Shown: positions 21,702 to 30,851 of the stretch, in pieces | Position numbering within the stretch: position 1 is the stretch's first letter | Layout: each line of letters starts with the position of its first letter | Assembly: GCA_946617595.1 (NCBI GenBank) | Contig: CAMOKN010000172.1 | Location: 1 to 41,284, forward strand | Length of the DNA stretch: 41,284 bases | Source of the DNA: an uncultured Clostridia bacterium | Lineage (GTDB): Bacteria; Bacillota; Clostridia; Oscillospirales; Ruminococcaceae | Direction of reading: 5' to 3' | Position numbers and translations under genes: made by a program | Notes under the pieces: model-generated | Database searches by the model: none | What the model saw: the letters and a program-made list of their open reading frames with translations, nothing else | What the model was told of the DNA's origin: nothing

Positions 21702-22784
21702 GTGGCGGATACCAAGAAAATGACCCGTGCAGAAAAAAAAGCTCTCAAAGAGCGAATGAAGCACCTGAAATCCGGAAAGCTCGAAAAACGTTACGCACGA
21801 ATGGGCTATATCTTCATGATACCATGGTTCATTGGTGCGGCGGTGTTTCTCGCATATCCGCTGGGGAGCTCGCTCTGGTACGCGCTGAACAATATCCGCA
21901 TAACCCCTCTGGGCAGGATATTCAATTTTGTGGGACACGGAAACTTCACACAGATACTCATACAGGATCCGGATTTTATGATCCAGCTTGTAGATTATCT
22001 GACCTCCACGATAATATCCGTACCTATCATAGTAGTGTTCGCGCTTATCATAGCAATGATGCTGAACATGAAGATAAAGGGCAAGGGATTCTTCCGCCTG
22101 ATATTCTTTCTCCCGGTTATTATCGTCAGCGGACCGATACTCGGAATGCTGAACGCTCAGGGTGCAGGAAGCGTTTCCGCTATAGATACGACAGCACTTT
22201 CGGGTGCAATAGGTTCAGTGCTTCCGGAAATGATAGCAAAACCGATATCAGATGTTTTCAGCAATATGATAACAACACTCTGGTATTCGGGCGTGCAGAT
22301 ACTGATATTCCTGTCGGGACTGCAAAAGATCGACAAGTCCATGTATGAAGCTGCGAAGATCGACGGCGGCTCGGGCTGGGAATGTTTCTGGAAAATAACG
22401 CTGCCGAACCTGAAATCCATGATACTGCTGAATACGATATACACAGTCGTGTTCATATCGAACAACAGTGAAAACCCGATAATCGTACTTATAAAGGATT
22501 CGATGTTCTCCGGCACAAAAGAAAAAGGATATGGTTATGCATCGGCTATGGCGTGGCTGTACTCGATAGTCGTGCTGATACTTGTAGGATTGTTCGCACT
22601 GCTTCTTGCAACACGAAAAGATCAGTATGAGAAGCAGGTAAAACGTGCTATGAAGGCTCGGAAGAGAGAAAAGCACAACAAAAAGAGGATAGAAAGGAGG
22701 AATCGCAGAAATGCAAAACGGATCGAACAGCAGCGCGCGAAAGGCAGGATCACAACGCACACAACGAAACGGGACGACTACTAA
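21702..22784 (+). CDS. ABC sugar permease (MalF-like) with very basic C-terminal tail
   Basis: MYEAAKIDGGSGWECFWKITLPNLKSM loop; GTG at 21702 has the better RBS spacing (track ORF starts at 21696). Confidence 0.9.
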   Translation: MADTKKMTRAEKKALKERMKHLKSGKLEKRYARMGYIFMIPWFIGAAVFLAYPLGSSLWYALNNIRITPLGRIFNFVGHGNFTQILIQDPDFMIQLVDYLTSTIISVPIIVVFALIIAMMLNMKIKGKGFFRLIFFLPVIIVSGPILGMLNAQGAGSVSAIDTTALSGAIGSVLPEMIAKPISDVFSNMITTLWYSGVQILIFLSGLQKIDKSMYEAAKIDGGSGWECFWKITLPNLKSMILLNTIYTVVFISNNSENPIIVLIKDSMFSGTKEKGYGYASAMAWLYSIVVLILVGLFALLLATRKDQYEKQVKRAMKARKREKHNKKRIERRNRRNAKRIEQQRAKGRITTHTTKRDDY

Positions 22785-23736
22785 AAAACCGCTGCGTGAA
22801 AGGTTCACGCGCGAGAAGATACACCGCTTCATGTTCGGTACGAAGGACAGAGAAGGCTTTCTGAAGCAGTTCGCGGTCTATGCGCTTCTGATCTGCATAG
22901 GATTCATCTACGTCTATCCGATACTTCACATGGTATCGAGCAGTCTGATGACCCTTGACGACCTGCTGGATTCCTCAATAAAGTGGCTGCCGAGCTCGCT
23001 GAATTTTTCAAACTATGAGCAGGCTGCAAAGAGCATGGATTTCTGGAATGCGCTCTGGCAGAGCATCGTTATCGCGGGCGTACCGACATTATGCAATCTG
23101 ATCTCCTGCTCGGTAACGGGATACGCACTTGCAAGATTCGACTTCAAGGGCAAGAAGATAGTAATGGGAATAATAATCCTCAGCTTCGTGCTTCCGAGTC
23201 AGATAACAATGATACCGACTTATGTGCTGTATTCAAATCTCGGCATACTTAACACGATCTGGGCATTCATTCTTCCGGCGCTGTTTGCGCAGGGATTCAA
23301 GGCACCGATATTCATACTGATCTTCTGGCAGTTCTTCCGTCAAATACCCAAAGCGCTGATAGAAGCTTCACGAATAGACGGAGCGGGTCACTTCAAGTCA
23401 TTCTTCAGGATAGCACTTCCGAGTGCGAAGCCTGCGTTCATCACAGTTGCGCTCTTCTCGTTCGTATGGTACTGGAACGAGTCCTATCTTACAGAACTTT
23501 ATGTACACGGTGTCTATGGACAGACCGAATGGACGACGCTCGTGGTGCAGCTGGACAATTTCGCAGCAAACTTCTCCAGCTACCAGCAGACGGCAACAGC
23601 CGGTGCAACAAACCTGAACGAGTCGATCAATATGTCCGGAACTCTTCTCAGCATACTCCCGCTTATGATACTGTACTTTGTACTGCAAAGACATTTCGTC
23701 GAGAGTATCGACAGGACCGGTATTACCGGAGAATAA
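22711..23736 (+). CDS. ABC sugar permease (MalG-like)
   Basis: RBS GAAAGGAGG upstream of ATG 22711; LIEASRIDGAGHFKSFFRIALPSAKPA loop; overlaps the previous gene by 74 nt in another frame. Confidence 0.9.
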   Translation: MQNGSNSSARKAGSQRTQRNGTTTKKPLRERFTREKIHRFMFGTKDREGFLKQFAVYALLICIGFIYVYPILHMVSSSLMTLDDLLDSSIKWLPSSLNFSNYEQAAKSMDFWNALWQSIVIAGVPTLCNLISCSVTGYALARFDFKGKKIVMGIIILSFVLPSQITMIPTYVLYSNLGILNTIWAFILPALFAQGFKAPIFILIFWQFFRQIPKALIEASRIDGAGHFKSFFRIALPSAKPAFITVALFSFVWYWNESYLTELYVHGVYGQTEWTTLVVQLDNFAANFSSYQQTATAGATNLNESINMSGTLLSILPLMILYFVLQRHFVESIDRTGITGE

Positions 23737-23776
23737 TATGAAACTGTGCAGGCAGATCAGCCTGTCAAAAAATAAA

Positions 23777-23802
23777 GGCGGTGCCGCAAGTACGGAACTG
23801 CC
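23777..23802 (+). repeat. Hairpin in the leader of the SBP lipoprotein gene
   Basis: GGCGGTGCCG-CAAGTA-CGGAACTGCC: 10-position stem with one wobble and one mismatch, directly upstream of the RBS. Confidence 0.5.
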
Positions 23803-23822
23803 AAAAACAAATGGAGGAACCT

Positions 23823-25460
23823 ATGAAGAAAAGAATAATGTCAATGTTACTGGCAGGGTGTCTGACTGTAGGCGCTCTTGCAGGCTGCGGCGGCGGAAAC
23901 AATGCTCCGTCCGGCGGTGAAAACAGCGGAAACTCGACCGGAAATACCTCATCAGGCGGAAATACCGGCGGTGCGGCATCTGTCACCAATGATTACGACC
24001 TTGTGACCGTAGATGGCAGCTCACATCAGTACAAAAAGTACAAGGATATGACCACCGAGAACATCACACTGACCTACTTCCACTTCGATCAGGACGAGAC
24101 TGTTCAGCTTCTTGCGGACAGATTCATGAAGATCTATCCGAACATCACCGTAAATGTTCAGTATGAGAATGTCGCAAACTACAACACCACGCTTTCAACA
24201 CTTGTGAGCAACAATCAGGCTCCGGACATCATAATGCATTCGGACTGCGACTATGCGCTCTCGAATATGCTGCTTGCTGATATCTCGGCATACTTCAACA
24301 GCGATGAGGAAACAAAAAACCTCGCTGACACAATAATATCCGCAGGTCTTGGCACCTATAACCTTGAGGGCGGAATGAGATACAGCGTTCCGGTAAAATT
24401 CTTCCCCGGCGCTATGTTCATCGACCGCAATGTCCTGGAGACTCTTAACCTCAAAGTTCCCACACAGCAGTGGACATGGTCTGAGATGATACAGCTCATC
24501 AAGGATGCTACCGTGCTCAATTCGCCTGACGGAATGGCTTACTACGGACTCGGCTACTACAACCGTCTCGACTCATACTACGGTATTGCCGCAAGACAGG
24601 ATATAATCGGAGAATTCGGCTTTAACGGAAAGACTTTTGACCTTACGGAATGGGCTGTCGGAGAGCAGGAATTCTCAAATCTCAAACTCGGCGGATATAT
24701 TGCTCCCTCCACAGAGACACAGGCTATGGAAGACTGGTGCGGAGACTGGGAAGGCTGGGCAGGAAATACCGGTCACGCAGCTCTGTTCTCCGAAGCTTTC
24801 TGGACATTCCAGAATACATGGAACACACCAGCTTATAAAGAAGCTTACAACCTCGATATAGTTCCGTATGTTATCCCTGCTGTGAGCGACGCAGATGCAG
24901 GCGCGGATCATCACTCGATCGCAACTATCGACTACGGCGGTATCACCACCTCCTGCAAAAATCAGCGTGAAGCTTATGAACTGCTCAAGTTCATGTCCTT
25001 CGGTGTTGACGGCTGGTACACACGCTGCGAGATATACTCCGACGAGAGCATCGTGAACGCTATGGGAACAGCCCTCAAATATGATGTAATGCCTGTTCCG
25101 ATCACAAAGGACAGCGGCGTATGGGACGAATACATAAAGGTGTTCTGTGCCGGCATGGACGAAGAACATACACAGCTCTGGAGAGACTACTTCAAGTCAT
25201 GTATGCAGCCTATCTCCTTCGGCTGGACGAGTATAGCAGGTTACTGGAACTTCTGCGATGAGTATTTCAACAGCATCGGTATCCATGACCTCGTTGACAA
25301 CGGTACCGCACAGGCTGCCGACTATGTAGAAGAAGCAAACCGCAAGGCAAACTATTTCCACGCACAGGCAATGCTCGATTACTTCGGTGCTAACGGTTAC
25401 AATGTACTTACAGAATCCGAAGTTGCGGAATATGAGAAGATGAGAGCAGATAATCAGTAA
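23823..25460 (+). CDS. Extracellular solute-binding lipoprotein, carbohydrate ABC importer
   Basis: ATG 23823 after ATGGAGGAACCT (track start 23781 is upstream); lipobox LAGCGGG, Gly/Ser/Asn linker, SBP body (ENITLTYFHFDQDETVQLLADRFMKIYPNI). Confidence 0.92.
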   Translation: MKKRIMSMLLAGCLTVGALAGCGGGNNAPSGGENSGNSTGNTSSGGNTGGAASVTNDYDLVTVDGSSHQYKKYKDMTTENITLTYFHFDQDETVQLLADRFMKIYPNITVNVQYENVANYNTTLSTLVSNNQAPDIIMHSDCDYALSNMLLADISAYFNSDEETKNLADTIISAGLGTYNLEGGMRYSVPVKFFPGAMFIDRNVLETLNLKVPTQQWTWSEMIQLIKDATVLNSPDGMAYYGLGYYNRLDSYYGIAARQDIIGEFGFNGKTFDLTEWAVGEQEFSNLKLGGYIAPSTETQAMEDWCGDWEGWAGNTGHAALFSEAFWTFQNTWNTPAYKEAYNLDIVPYVIPAVSDADAGADHHSIATIDYGGITTSCKNQREAYELLKFMSFGVDGWYTRCEIYSDESIVNAMGTALKYDVMPVPITKDSGVWDEYIKVFCAGMDEEHTQLWRDYFKSCMQPISFGWTSIAGYWNFCDEYFNSIGIHDLVDNGTAQAADYVEEANRKANYFHAQAMLDYFGANGYNVLTESEVAEYEKMRADNQ

Positions 25461-25508
25461 TACAGTTATCAGTCCCGATAAGGGATATTATAGAAAGGAA
25501 TTATCACC

Positions 25509-27098
25509 ATGAAGAAAAAGTTATCATTCGTACTTGCACTTGGTATGGTGCTGTCTCTGGCAGCCTGCGGAAACAATAATGCTCCCGCATCTACCACAAC
25601 TGCCGCTTCCGAGAATACAACCACAGCAGCTACAGAAAAGACAGAGGATACCACTACCACTGCTGCGGCTTCGGAAGAAGCTGCTCCCGCTCCTGTAGAA
25701 GCAGAGGCTATCACAGCTGAACCACTCGTTCACCTTGACTTCGAGACAACCGACGGACTTACCGCTGTTGAGCGCAACGAGGATAACAGCGGATTCGCAG
25801 ATACCACCGCGAAAGGCAAGATCGTAGAGTCGAGCCACGATATTCTTCTCGCAGAGGGTCAGGGCGCAGTCGGCAACGCGCTCTACCTCGACGGAAAATA
25901 TGGCGCTGACTTCGATATGCCGGAGATAGACAACGATGTTTACACTATCGCTTTCTGGTACAATGCCGACCGCGTATCCGAATACGGACCGGTTATCCAG
26001 ATGGGGCGCAACCTCGTCACCGCAGACGAAAACAACCCCTGCGCGTGGGTAAGCATTACCAAGACCAAATTCAACAGCGCTGATCACTTCCCGGTAATAT
26101 GGAGCCGCAACTCTTCTATAGGCACTGAGGTGGATGAGCGCGGTGTTTTCCCGTGGTGTGACGTTGCAGATGACGGTGAAGAACACGGCAAGCGTGAGTG
26201 GGTTCATATCGCTATCGTTACAGATGGCACCCGCTATGTCGCTGATGACGGTATGGAGCGCCTGACATCAAAGTATTACCTGAACGGTGAGCTCAAATGG
26301 GATTGCAACGGCGAGAATATGTGGTATCAGGGTATCTCTCCGGAGCTCTTCGCGGGTACAGGAACCGAGGGTCACATCGGTATCAACTACTGGGATACCA
26401 GCTTCAAGGGCTTCATCGACGAGTTCTATATCTACAATGACACTCTCACAGACGGACAGGTAAAGACCCTCTTCGAGCAGGGCAATCCTCCCGAGAAGCC
26501 TGTAGCTCCCGAATATGACGCAGGTGACGCTGAGCCCGAGCCTGAGCCCGTAGTTCTCATGCCGATCACTCCCGACGCTTCCGCGATCGCGACCCTCGGT
26601 AACACCGACAGAGAGCTCGGCTGGTGGACAGACCACACAGACGGATATGAGCTCAAGGACGGTGCGACGCTCAAATTCACGCTCAACAACTACTCAGATG
26701 GCATAAATAACTGGGACAACTTCGTTCTTGCGTTCTCCAACACCGCCGTAAAGGCAGACACTATCCCCAGTGCTGACAACTATGAAGGCTATGCCGAGTA
26801 CTTTGTCATGCGTGCAGACGCTTACGGCTGGTGTCCCGAGGGCGGCATTTATGAGCCGACCTATGAAATGTCGTGGACAGACTGGGCTGACTGGCTCACA
26901 AAGATGACCTGCGCAAACGCTGAGATCGTTTGCACACGCAACGGCGACGAAGCTACCGTTGACATCACATTCCACTTCGCAGACAGCAGTGTCGAGACCG
27001 AAAAGGCTGTGATCAAGACCTCTATGACTGCCGATTCCCCCGTATATGTACACATCGGCGGTGAAGGCGCTTACATCGAGCTTCTCAGTGTTGAATAA
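25509..27098 (+). CDS. Surface lipoprotein with LamG/concanavalin-like domain and C-terminal beta-rich domain; putative glycan-binding protein
   Basis: Lipobox LAACGNNN, Thr/Ala/Ser linker, LamG-like VYTIAFWYNADR...WVHIAIVTDG...YYLNGELKWD...FKGFIDEFYIYNDTLTDGQVKTLFEQG; no recognised catalytic motif. Confidence 0.75.
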   Translation: MKKKLSFVLALGMVLSLAACGNNNAPASTTTAASENTTTAATEKTEDTTTTAAASEEAAPAPVEAEAITAEPLVHLDFETTDGLTAVERNEDNSGFADTTAKGKIVESSHDILLAEGQGAVGNALYLDGKYGADFDMPEIDNDVYTIAFWYNADRVSEYGPVIQMGRNLVTADENNPCAWVSITKTKFNSADHFPVIWSRNSSIGTEVDERGVFPWCDVADDGEEHGKREWVHIAIVTDGTRYVADDGMERLTSKYYLNGELKWDCNGENMWYQGISPELFAGTGTEGHIGINYWDTSFKGFIDEFYIYNDTLTDGQVKTLFEQGNPPEKPVAPEYDAGDAEPEPEPVVLMPITPDASAIATLGNTDRELGWWTDHTDGYELKDGATLKFTLNNYSDGINNWDNFVLAFSNTAVKADTIPSADNYEGYAEYFVMRADAYGWCPEGGIYEPTYEMSWTDWADWLTKMTCANAEIVCTRNGDEATVDITFHFADSSVETEKAVIKTSMTADSPVYVHIGGEGAYIELLSVE

Positions 27099-27117
27099 TT
27101 CATTTTTCCAAAGGAAT

Positions 27118-27181
27118 GGTGCGGGGAGCTTCTCCCCCACCTTTCCGAAAACAGAAGTTTCTGCTTCTGCTTTCGGAAAGG
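27118..27181 (+). repeat. Two adjacent strong hairpins between the LamG lipoprotein and GH43 genes
   Basis: GGTG-c-GGGGAG-CTT-CTCCCCCACC (27118-27141), and CCTTTCCGAAAACAGAAG-TTTCTG-CTTCTGCTTTCGGAAAGG (27140-27181, 17 of 18 pairs). Confidence 0.8.
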
Positions 27182-27219
27182 CAATACACCGTATCCTGCA
27201 ACGAAAGGAACGATATATT

Positions 27220-28173
27220 ATGAGCGAAAAACTTATTTTCAACAAGACATGGATACCGCAGCGTGCAGATCCTTATGTATATCGTCACACAGACGGAAAA
27301 TATTACTTCACCGCGTCAGTGCCGGCTTATGACCGTATAGTGCTGCGCTGCTCCGAAACTCTCGGAGGTCTTGCAGACACAGAAGAAAAAACGATCTGGC
27401 GTTGCCACGAAAGCGGTCCTATGAGCAAGCATATCTGGGCACCCGAACTGCACTTCGTTTTCGGAAAATGGTACATATATTTTGCCGGCGGCGAGAAGGA
27501 CGATATCTGGAAGATACGCCCATACGTCCTTGAATGTGACGGAAGTGACCCGATGACCGGAAAGTGGTGTGAACTCGGCAAAATGAAAGCTCACCCCGAT
27601 GACGAGTTTTCGTTCAACGCATTCTCGCTTGATGCGACTGTGTTTGAGAACAACGGATCCTACTACTATGTGTGGGCGGAAAAAGTCGGTGTCGGAAAAC
27701 AGATATCAAATCTATACATTGCCCGCATGAAAAACGGAAATACACTTGATACCGTGCAGGTGCTGCTGACTACTCCCGACTATGACTGGGAACGTCACGG
27801 CTTCTGGGTAAACGAGGGTCCCGCTGTAATAAAAAGAGACGGTAAGATATTCCTCACATATTCCGCAAGCGATACCGGTGCCGCATACTGTATGGGAATG
27901 CTGACAGCAGACGAAAGTGCCGATCTTCTCGATCCGCGCAGCTGGTCAAAAGAGCGTTATCCGGTGCTGAAGACCGATGCCGGAAAGGGTATCTACGGTC
28001 CGGGTCATAATTCATTCACCAAAGATGCGGACGGTAACGATATACTCGTATTCCACGCAAGAACAGAAGCCGAGATCGAGGGAGATCCGCTCTACAATCC
28101 GAACAGACACGCTATGCTGATGCCGATACGCTGGGAAAACGGCAGACCGGTTTTCAGCTTTGAAAATAATTAA
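27220..28173 (+). CDS. Cytoplasmic GH43, probable alpha-L-arabinofuranosidase/exo-arabinanase
   Basis: ATG 27220 after GAAAGGAACG; track start 27046 lies inside the previous gene. GH43 motifs RADPYVYRHTDGKYYFTA, WAPELHFVFGKWYIYFA, SLDATVFENNGSYYYVWAEK, NEGPAVIKRDGKIFLTYSAS. Confidence 0.88.
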   Translation: MSEKLIFNKTWIPQRADPYVYRHTDGKYYFTASVPAYDRIVLRCSETLGGLADTEEKTIWRCHESGPMSKHIWAPELHFVFGKWYIYFAGGEKDDIWKIRPYVLECDGSDPMTGKWCELGKMKAHPDDEFSFNAFSLDATVFENNGSYYYVWAEKVGVGKQISNLYIARMKNGNTLDTVQVLLTTPDYDWERHGFWVNEGPAVIKRDGKIFLTYSASDTGAAYCMGMLTADESADLLDPRSWSKERYPVLKTDAGKGIYGPGHNSFTKDADGNDILVFHARTEAEIEGDPLYNPNRHAMLMPIRWENGRPVFSFENN

Positions 28174-28195
28174 TCATCAACAGGAGGACTGAACA

Positions 28196-29368
28196 ATGGC
28201 AAGTCTGTCTTTAAAACATATCTATAAAATATACCCCAACGGGTTTGAGGCAGTGAAAGACTTTAACCTTGAAGTCGAGGATAAGGAATTCATAATTTTT
28301 GTCGGCCCCTCAGGCTGCGGAAAGTCCACGACTCTGAGAATGATAGCAGGTCTTGAGGATATCTCCGACGGAGAGTTACTGATAGACGGGAAAATAATGA
28401 ATGATGTCGAGCCCAAGGACAGAGATATCGCAATGGTTTTCCAGAACTACGCGCTTTATCCTCACATGTCCGTCAAGGAAAACATGGCATTCGGACTAAA
28501 GCTCCGCAAGACTCCGAAGCACGAAGTGAACAAAAAAGTCGCAGATGCATCTGTAATACTCGATCTTGAAGAACTCCTTGAACGCAAGCCGGCAGCTCTC
28601 TCAGGCGGTCAGCGTCAGCGTGTAGCTATGGGACGCGCGATAGTGCGCGAACCTAAGGTGTTCCTTATGGACGAACCGCTCTCAAACCTTGACGCAAAGC
28701 TCAGAGTACAGATGCGTGCAGAGATATCCGCGCTGCATCAGAGACTCGGTGCAACTATAATTTATGTAACTCACGATCAGACAGAGGCAATGACGCTCGG
28801 CACGCGTATCGTAGTTATGAAGGACGGCATAGTTCAGCAGGTCGCATCTCCGCGTGAACTGTACAACAATCCGGATAATCTTTTTGTAGCCGGATTTATC
28901 GGTTCTCCTCAGATGAATTTTGTAAACGCCGAGGTCAGAGAAAACGGCGGAGAGATCTTCCTTGACTTTGACCGCCACACGATAAAGCTCCCCGGCAAGA
29001 AGGCTGCAACTATAAGAGAAAAGGGCTATGTCGGCAAAAAAGTTATCATGGGTATCCGTCCGGAAAGAATATTCGAGAATGAAATGGAACTTTCGATACA
29101 TACCGATACACAGATTGAGGTAAAGATAAACGGCTATGAGCTTCTCGGTTCGGAGGCGCTGCTTTATTTCAATCTGCTCAATGAAAAGCCCGCAGAGGTT
29201 GATCGCCAGTTCTCTGATGACGCTTATGCAAATGTAAAGAAGGTACAGTGGACTGCAAAGGTGGACGCAAATACCACAGCACGCTACGGAAGCACGATAA
29301 CTGTTGCCCTCGACCCGAACAGAATACATATTTTTGATAAAGATACCGAACAGGCGATAGTTCATTGA
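28196..29368 (+). CDS. msmX: Carbohydrate ABC importer ATPase, MsmX/UgpC type
   Basis: Walker [10 protein letters not shown], signature [16 protein letters not shown], Walker [18 protein letters not shown]-terminal TOBE/OB region. Confidence 0.93.
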   Translation: MASLSLKHIYKIYPNGFEAVKDFNLEVEDKEFIIFVGPSGCGKSTTLRMIAGLEDISDGELLIDGKIMNDVEPKDRDIAMVFQNYALYPHMSVKENMAFGLKLRKTPKHEVNKKVADASVILDLEELLERKPAALSGGQRQRVAMGRAIVREPKVFLMDEPLSNLDAKLRVQMRAEISALHQRLGATIIYVTHDQTEAMTLGTRIVVMKDGIVQQVASPRELYNNPDNLFVAGFIGSPQMNFVNAEVRENGGEIFLDFDRHTIKLPGKKAATIREKGYVGKKVIMGIRPERIFENEMELSIHTDTQIEVKINGYELLGSEALLYFNLLNEKPAEVDRQFSDDAYANVKKVQWTAKVDANTTARYGSTITVALDPNRIHIFDKDTEQAIVH

Positions 29369-29391
29369 GTCCAGAATAACGGAGGGAATAT

Positions 29392-29601
29392 ATGAATGAT
29401 ACGAGTATTACAATAAGAATGAATTCCGAAACAAAAACAAAGGCTCAGGAGCTTTTCAATTCGCTTGGTCTGGACATGAGCACAGCTATAAATATGTTTC
29501 TCAACGAGGCGGTCGAGTTTCAGGGGATCCCGTTCGTAATACGAAAGTACAGCGGAGATGCCGAGAGAATGTTCGTTGATTCTTCTGTATCAGGCAAGTA
29601 A
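29392..29601 (+). CDS. Orphan RelB/DinJ-like antitoxin (ribbon-helix-helix)
   Basis: ITIRMNSETKTKAQELFNSLGLDMSTAINMFLNEAVEFQGIPF; RBS GGAGG; 23 nt after the ATPase gene; no toxin ORF follows. Confidence 0.75.
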   Translation: MNDTSITIRMNSETKTKAQELFNSLGLDMSTAINMFLNEAVEFQGIPFVIRKYSGDAERMFVDSSVSGK

Positions 29602-29607
29602 ACGCAA

Positions 29608-29647
29608 AAATGCCCGCACACGGCAGGATATCCGTCTGCGGGCATTT
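29608..29647 (+). terminator. Terminator (probably bidirectional) between the long plus-strand operon and araR
   Basis: AAATGCCCGCA (29608-29618) / TGCGGGCATTT (29637-29647), 11-bp perfect stem. Confidence 0.85.
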
Positions 29648-29674
29648 GATTTACCGATGCATCGTATTTCATTC

Positions 29675-30751
29675 TCATATGCGCTTAACCGATTCTCTTA
29701 CCACAAGTTCGGGTGTAAACAGAATATCGCTCTGAGCGGATCCGGGATCTTCTATCCTGCGAAGGAGCGCCTTTGCGGCAGCCTCGCCGAGCCTGCTGTG
29801 CGGGTGATGCACAGTGGTCAGCGGAACATCACATACAGCCGCATATTTTGAGTCATCTATCCCGACTACCGAAACATCTTCCGGCACCCTGACTCCGTTT
29901 TCGCGGCAGAATCTGAGCAGTTCTACAGCAAGCATATCATTGAAGCAGACTACTGCGGTGGAGCTTCTGAGTATATTAAGTATCCGTTTTTTTTCATAAC
30001 CGAACATCTTTGTTCCGTCATGCGCGGCATACCATAACACTTTTTCTTCCGATTCGGTCATTCCGTGTGCAAGACAGCTTTCCATAAATCCGCGGTAACG
30101 CTTGTGTCCCTGTAAATTGTCGAAAACAAAAAATGCGGATATCCCGGTATGTCCGCATTCAAACAGATAGTCGGTAACTATCCTCCCTGCCGCAGTATCG
30201 TCCATTGCTACACACGGAGCATCTGACCACGCATACTTTGCATTGAAGAATACAAGTGGGATACCGCTGCGGTCGATCTCCTCGTACAGTGCCGTATTCA
30301 TATTCGGAAGAGCGCTCCTTGACGGCTCGACAATAAGTCCGCGGACACCGTTTGACAGCATACTGCTGAGAGCCTGTGATTCTTCAGATCCGAGATTATG
30401 CGTTATCGCTATCTGGATAGGACATCCGGTATCATTGAGAACGCTTTCGATACCGGTAATGATATGGGGAAAAATATAATCGCTGAAATATGTTGAAATA
30501 ACGCCGATAGTGCCTGTTACGGCAGCTGACTGACGGACACCTCCGCTGACGAAAGTGCCGCTTCCGCGCACACGCTTGATAACATTGTCACTTTCAAGCT
30601 TCATCATTGCCTGACGCACTGTCTGTCTGCTGACATTATGAATTGCACACAATTCCATTTCGGTCAGAAAGCGGTCACCTGATTTAAGGTGCTCGGCGGA
30701 TATATAATTCTTTACCCAATCTACAATAGCAAGATATTTATAGTCTTCCAT
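29675..30751 (-). CDS. araR: AraR-type arabinose-responsive repressor (GntR winged helix plus LacI-type ligand domain)
   Basis: GntR HTH ELCAIHNVSRQTVRQAMMKLESDNVIKRVRGSGTFV; LacI/periplasmic-binding-like C-terminus; arabinose gene context. Confidence 0.88.
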   Translation of the reverse strand: MEDYKYLAIVDWVKNYISAEHLKSGDRFLTEMELCAIHNVSRQTVRQAMMKLESDNVIKRVRGSGTFVSGGVRQSAAVTGTIGVISTYFSDYIFPHIITGIESVLNDTGCPIQIAITHNLGSEESQALSSMLSNGVRGLIVEPSRSALPNMNTALYEEIDRSGIPLVFFNAKYAWSDAPCVAMDDTAAGRIVTDYLFECGHTGISAFFVFDNLQGHKRYRGFMESCLAHGMTESEEKVLWYAAHDGTKMFGYEKKRILNILRSSTAVVCFNDMLAVELLRFCRENGVRVPEDVSVVGIDDSKYAAVCDVPLTTVHHPHSRLGEAAAKALLRRIEDPGSAQSDILFTPELVVRESVKRI

Positions 30752-30787
30752 ATAAGCTATCCTCTTTCTGTCATTTATCCTGTACTA

Positions 30788-30816
30788 ATAATAACATATT
30801 TTTCAAGATTTGTAAA
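30788..30816 (-). promoter_or_regulatory. araR promoter TTTACA-17-TATTAT (minus strand)
   Basis: -35 is the complement of TGTAAA 30811-30816; -10 is the complement of ATAATA 30788-30793; 17-bp spacer; the -35 lies inside operator copy 1. Confidence 0.6.
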
Positions 30817-30851
30817 TACATCTTTTGCTAAAAAACAAGATTTGTACATAC
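30804..30851. promoter_or_regulatory. Pair of AraR-like operators: CAAGATTTGTAAATAC (30804-30819) and CAAGATTTGTACATAC (30836-30851)
   Basis: 15 of 16 identical direct repeats spaced 32 bp, resembling the ATTTGTACGTACAAAT consensus recalled for Bacillus subtilis AraR. Confidence 0.7.

Noticed and set aside
23423-23741. Alternative-frame ORFs overlapping the second permease gene's 3' end
   Set aside because: Fully contained in or overlapping the well-supported permease frame; no RBS or domain evidence.
28682-29365. 227-aa minus-strand ORF
   Set aside because: Antisense to the msmX-type ATPase gene.
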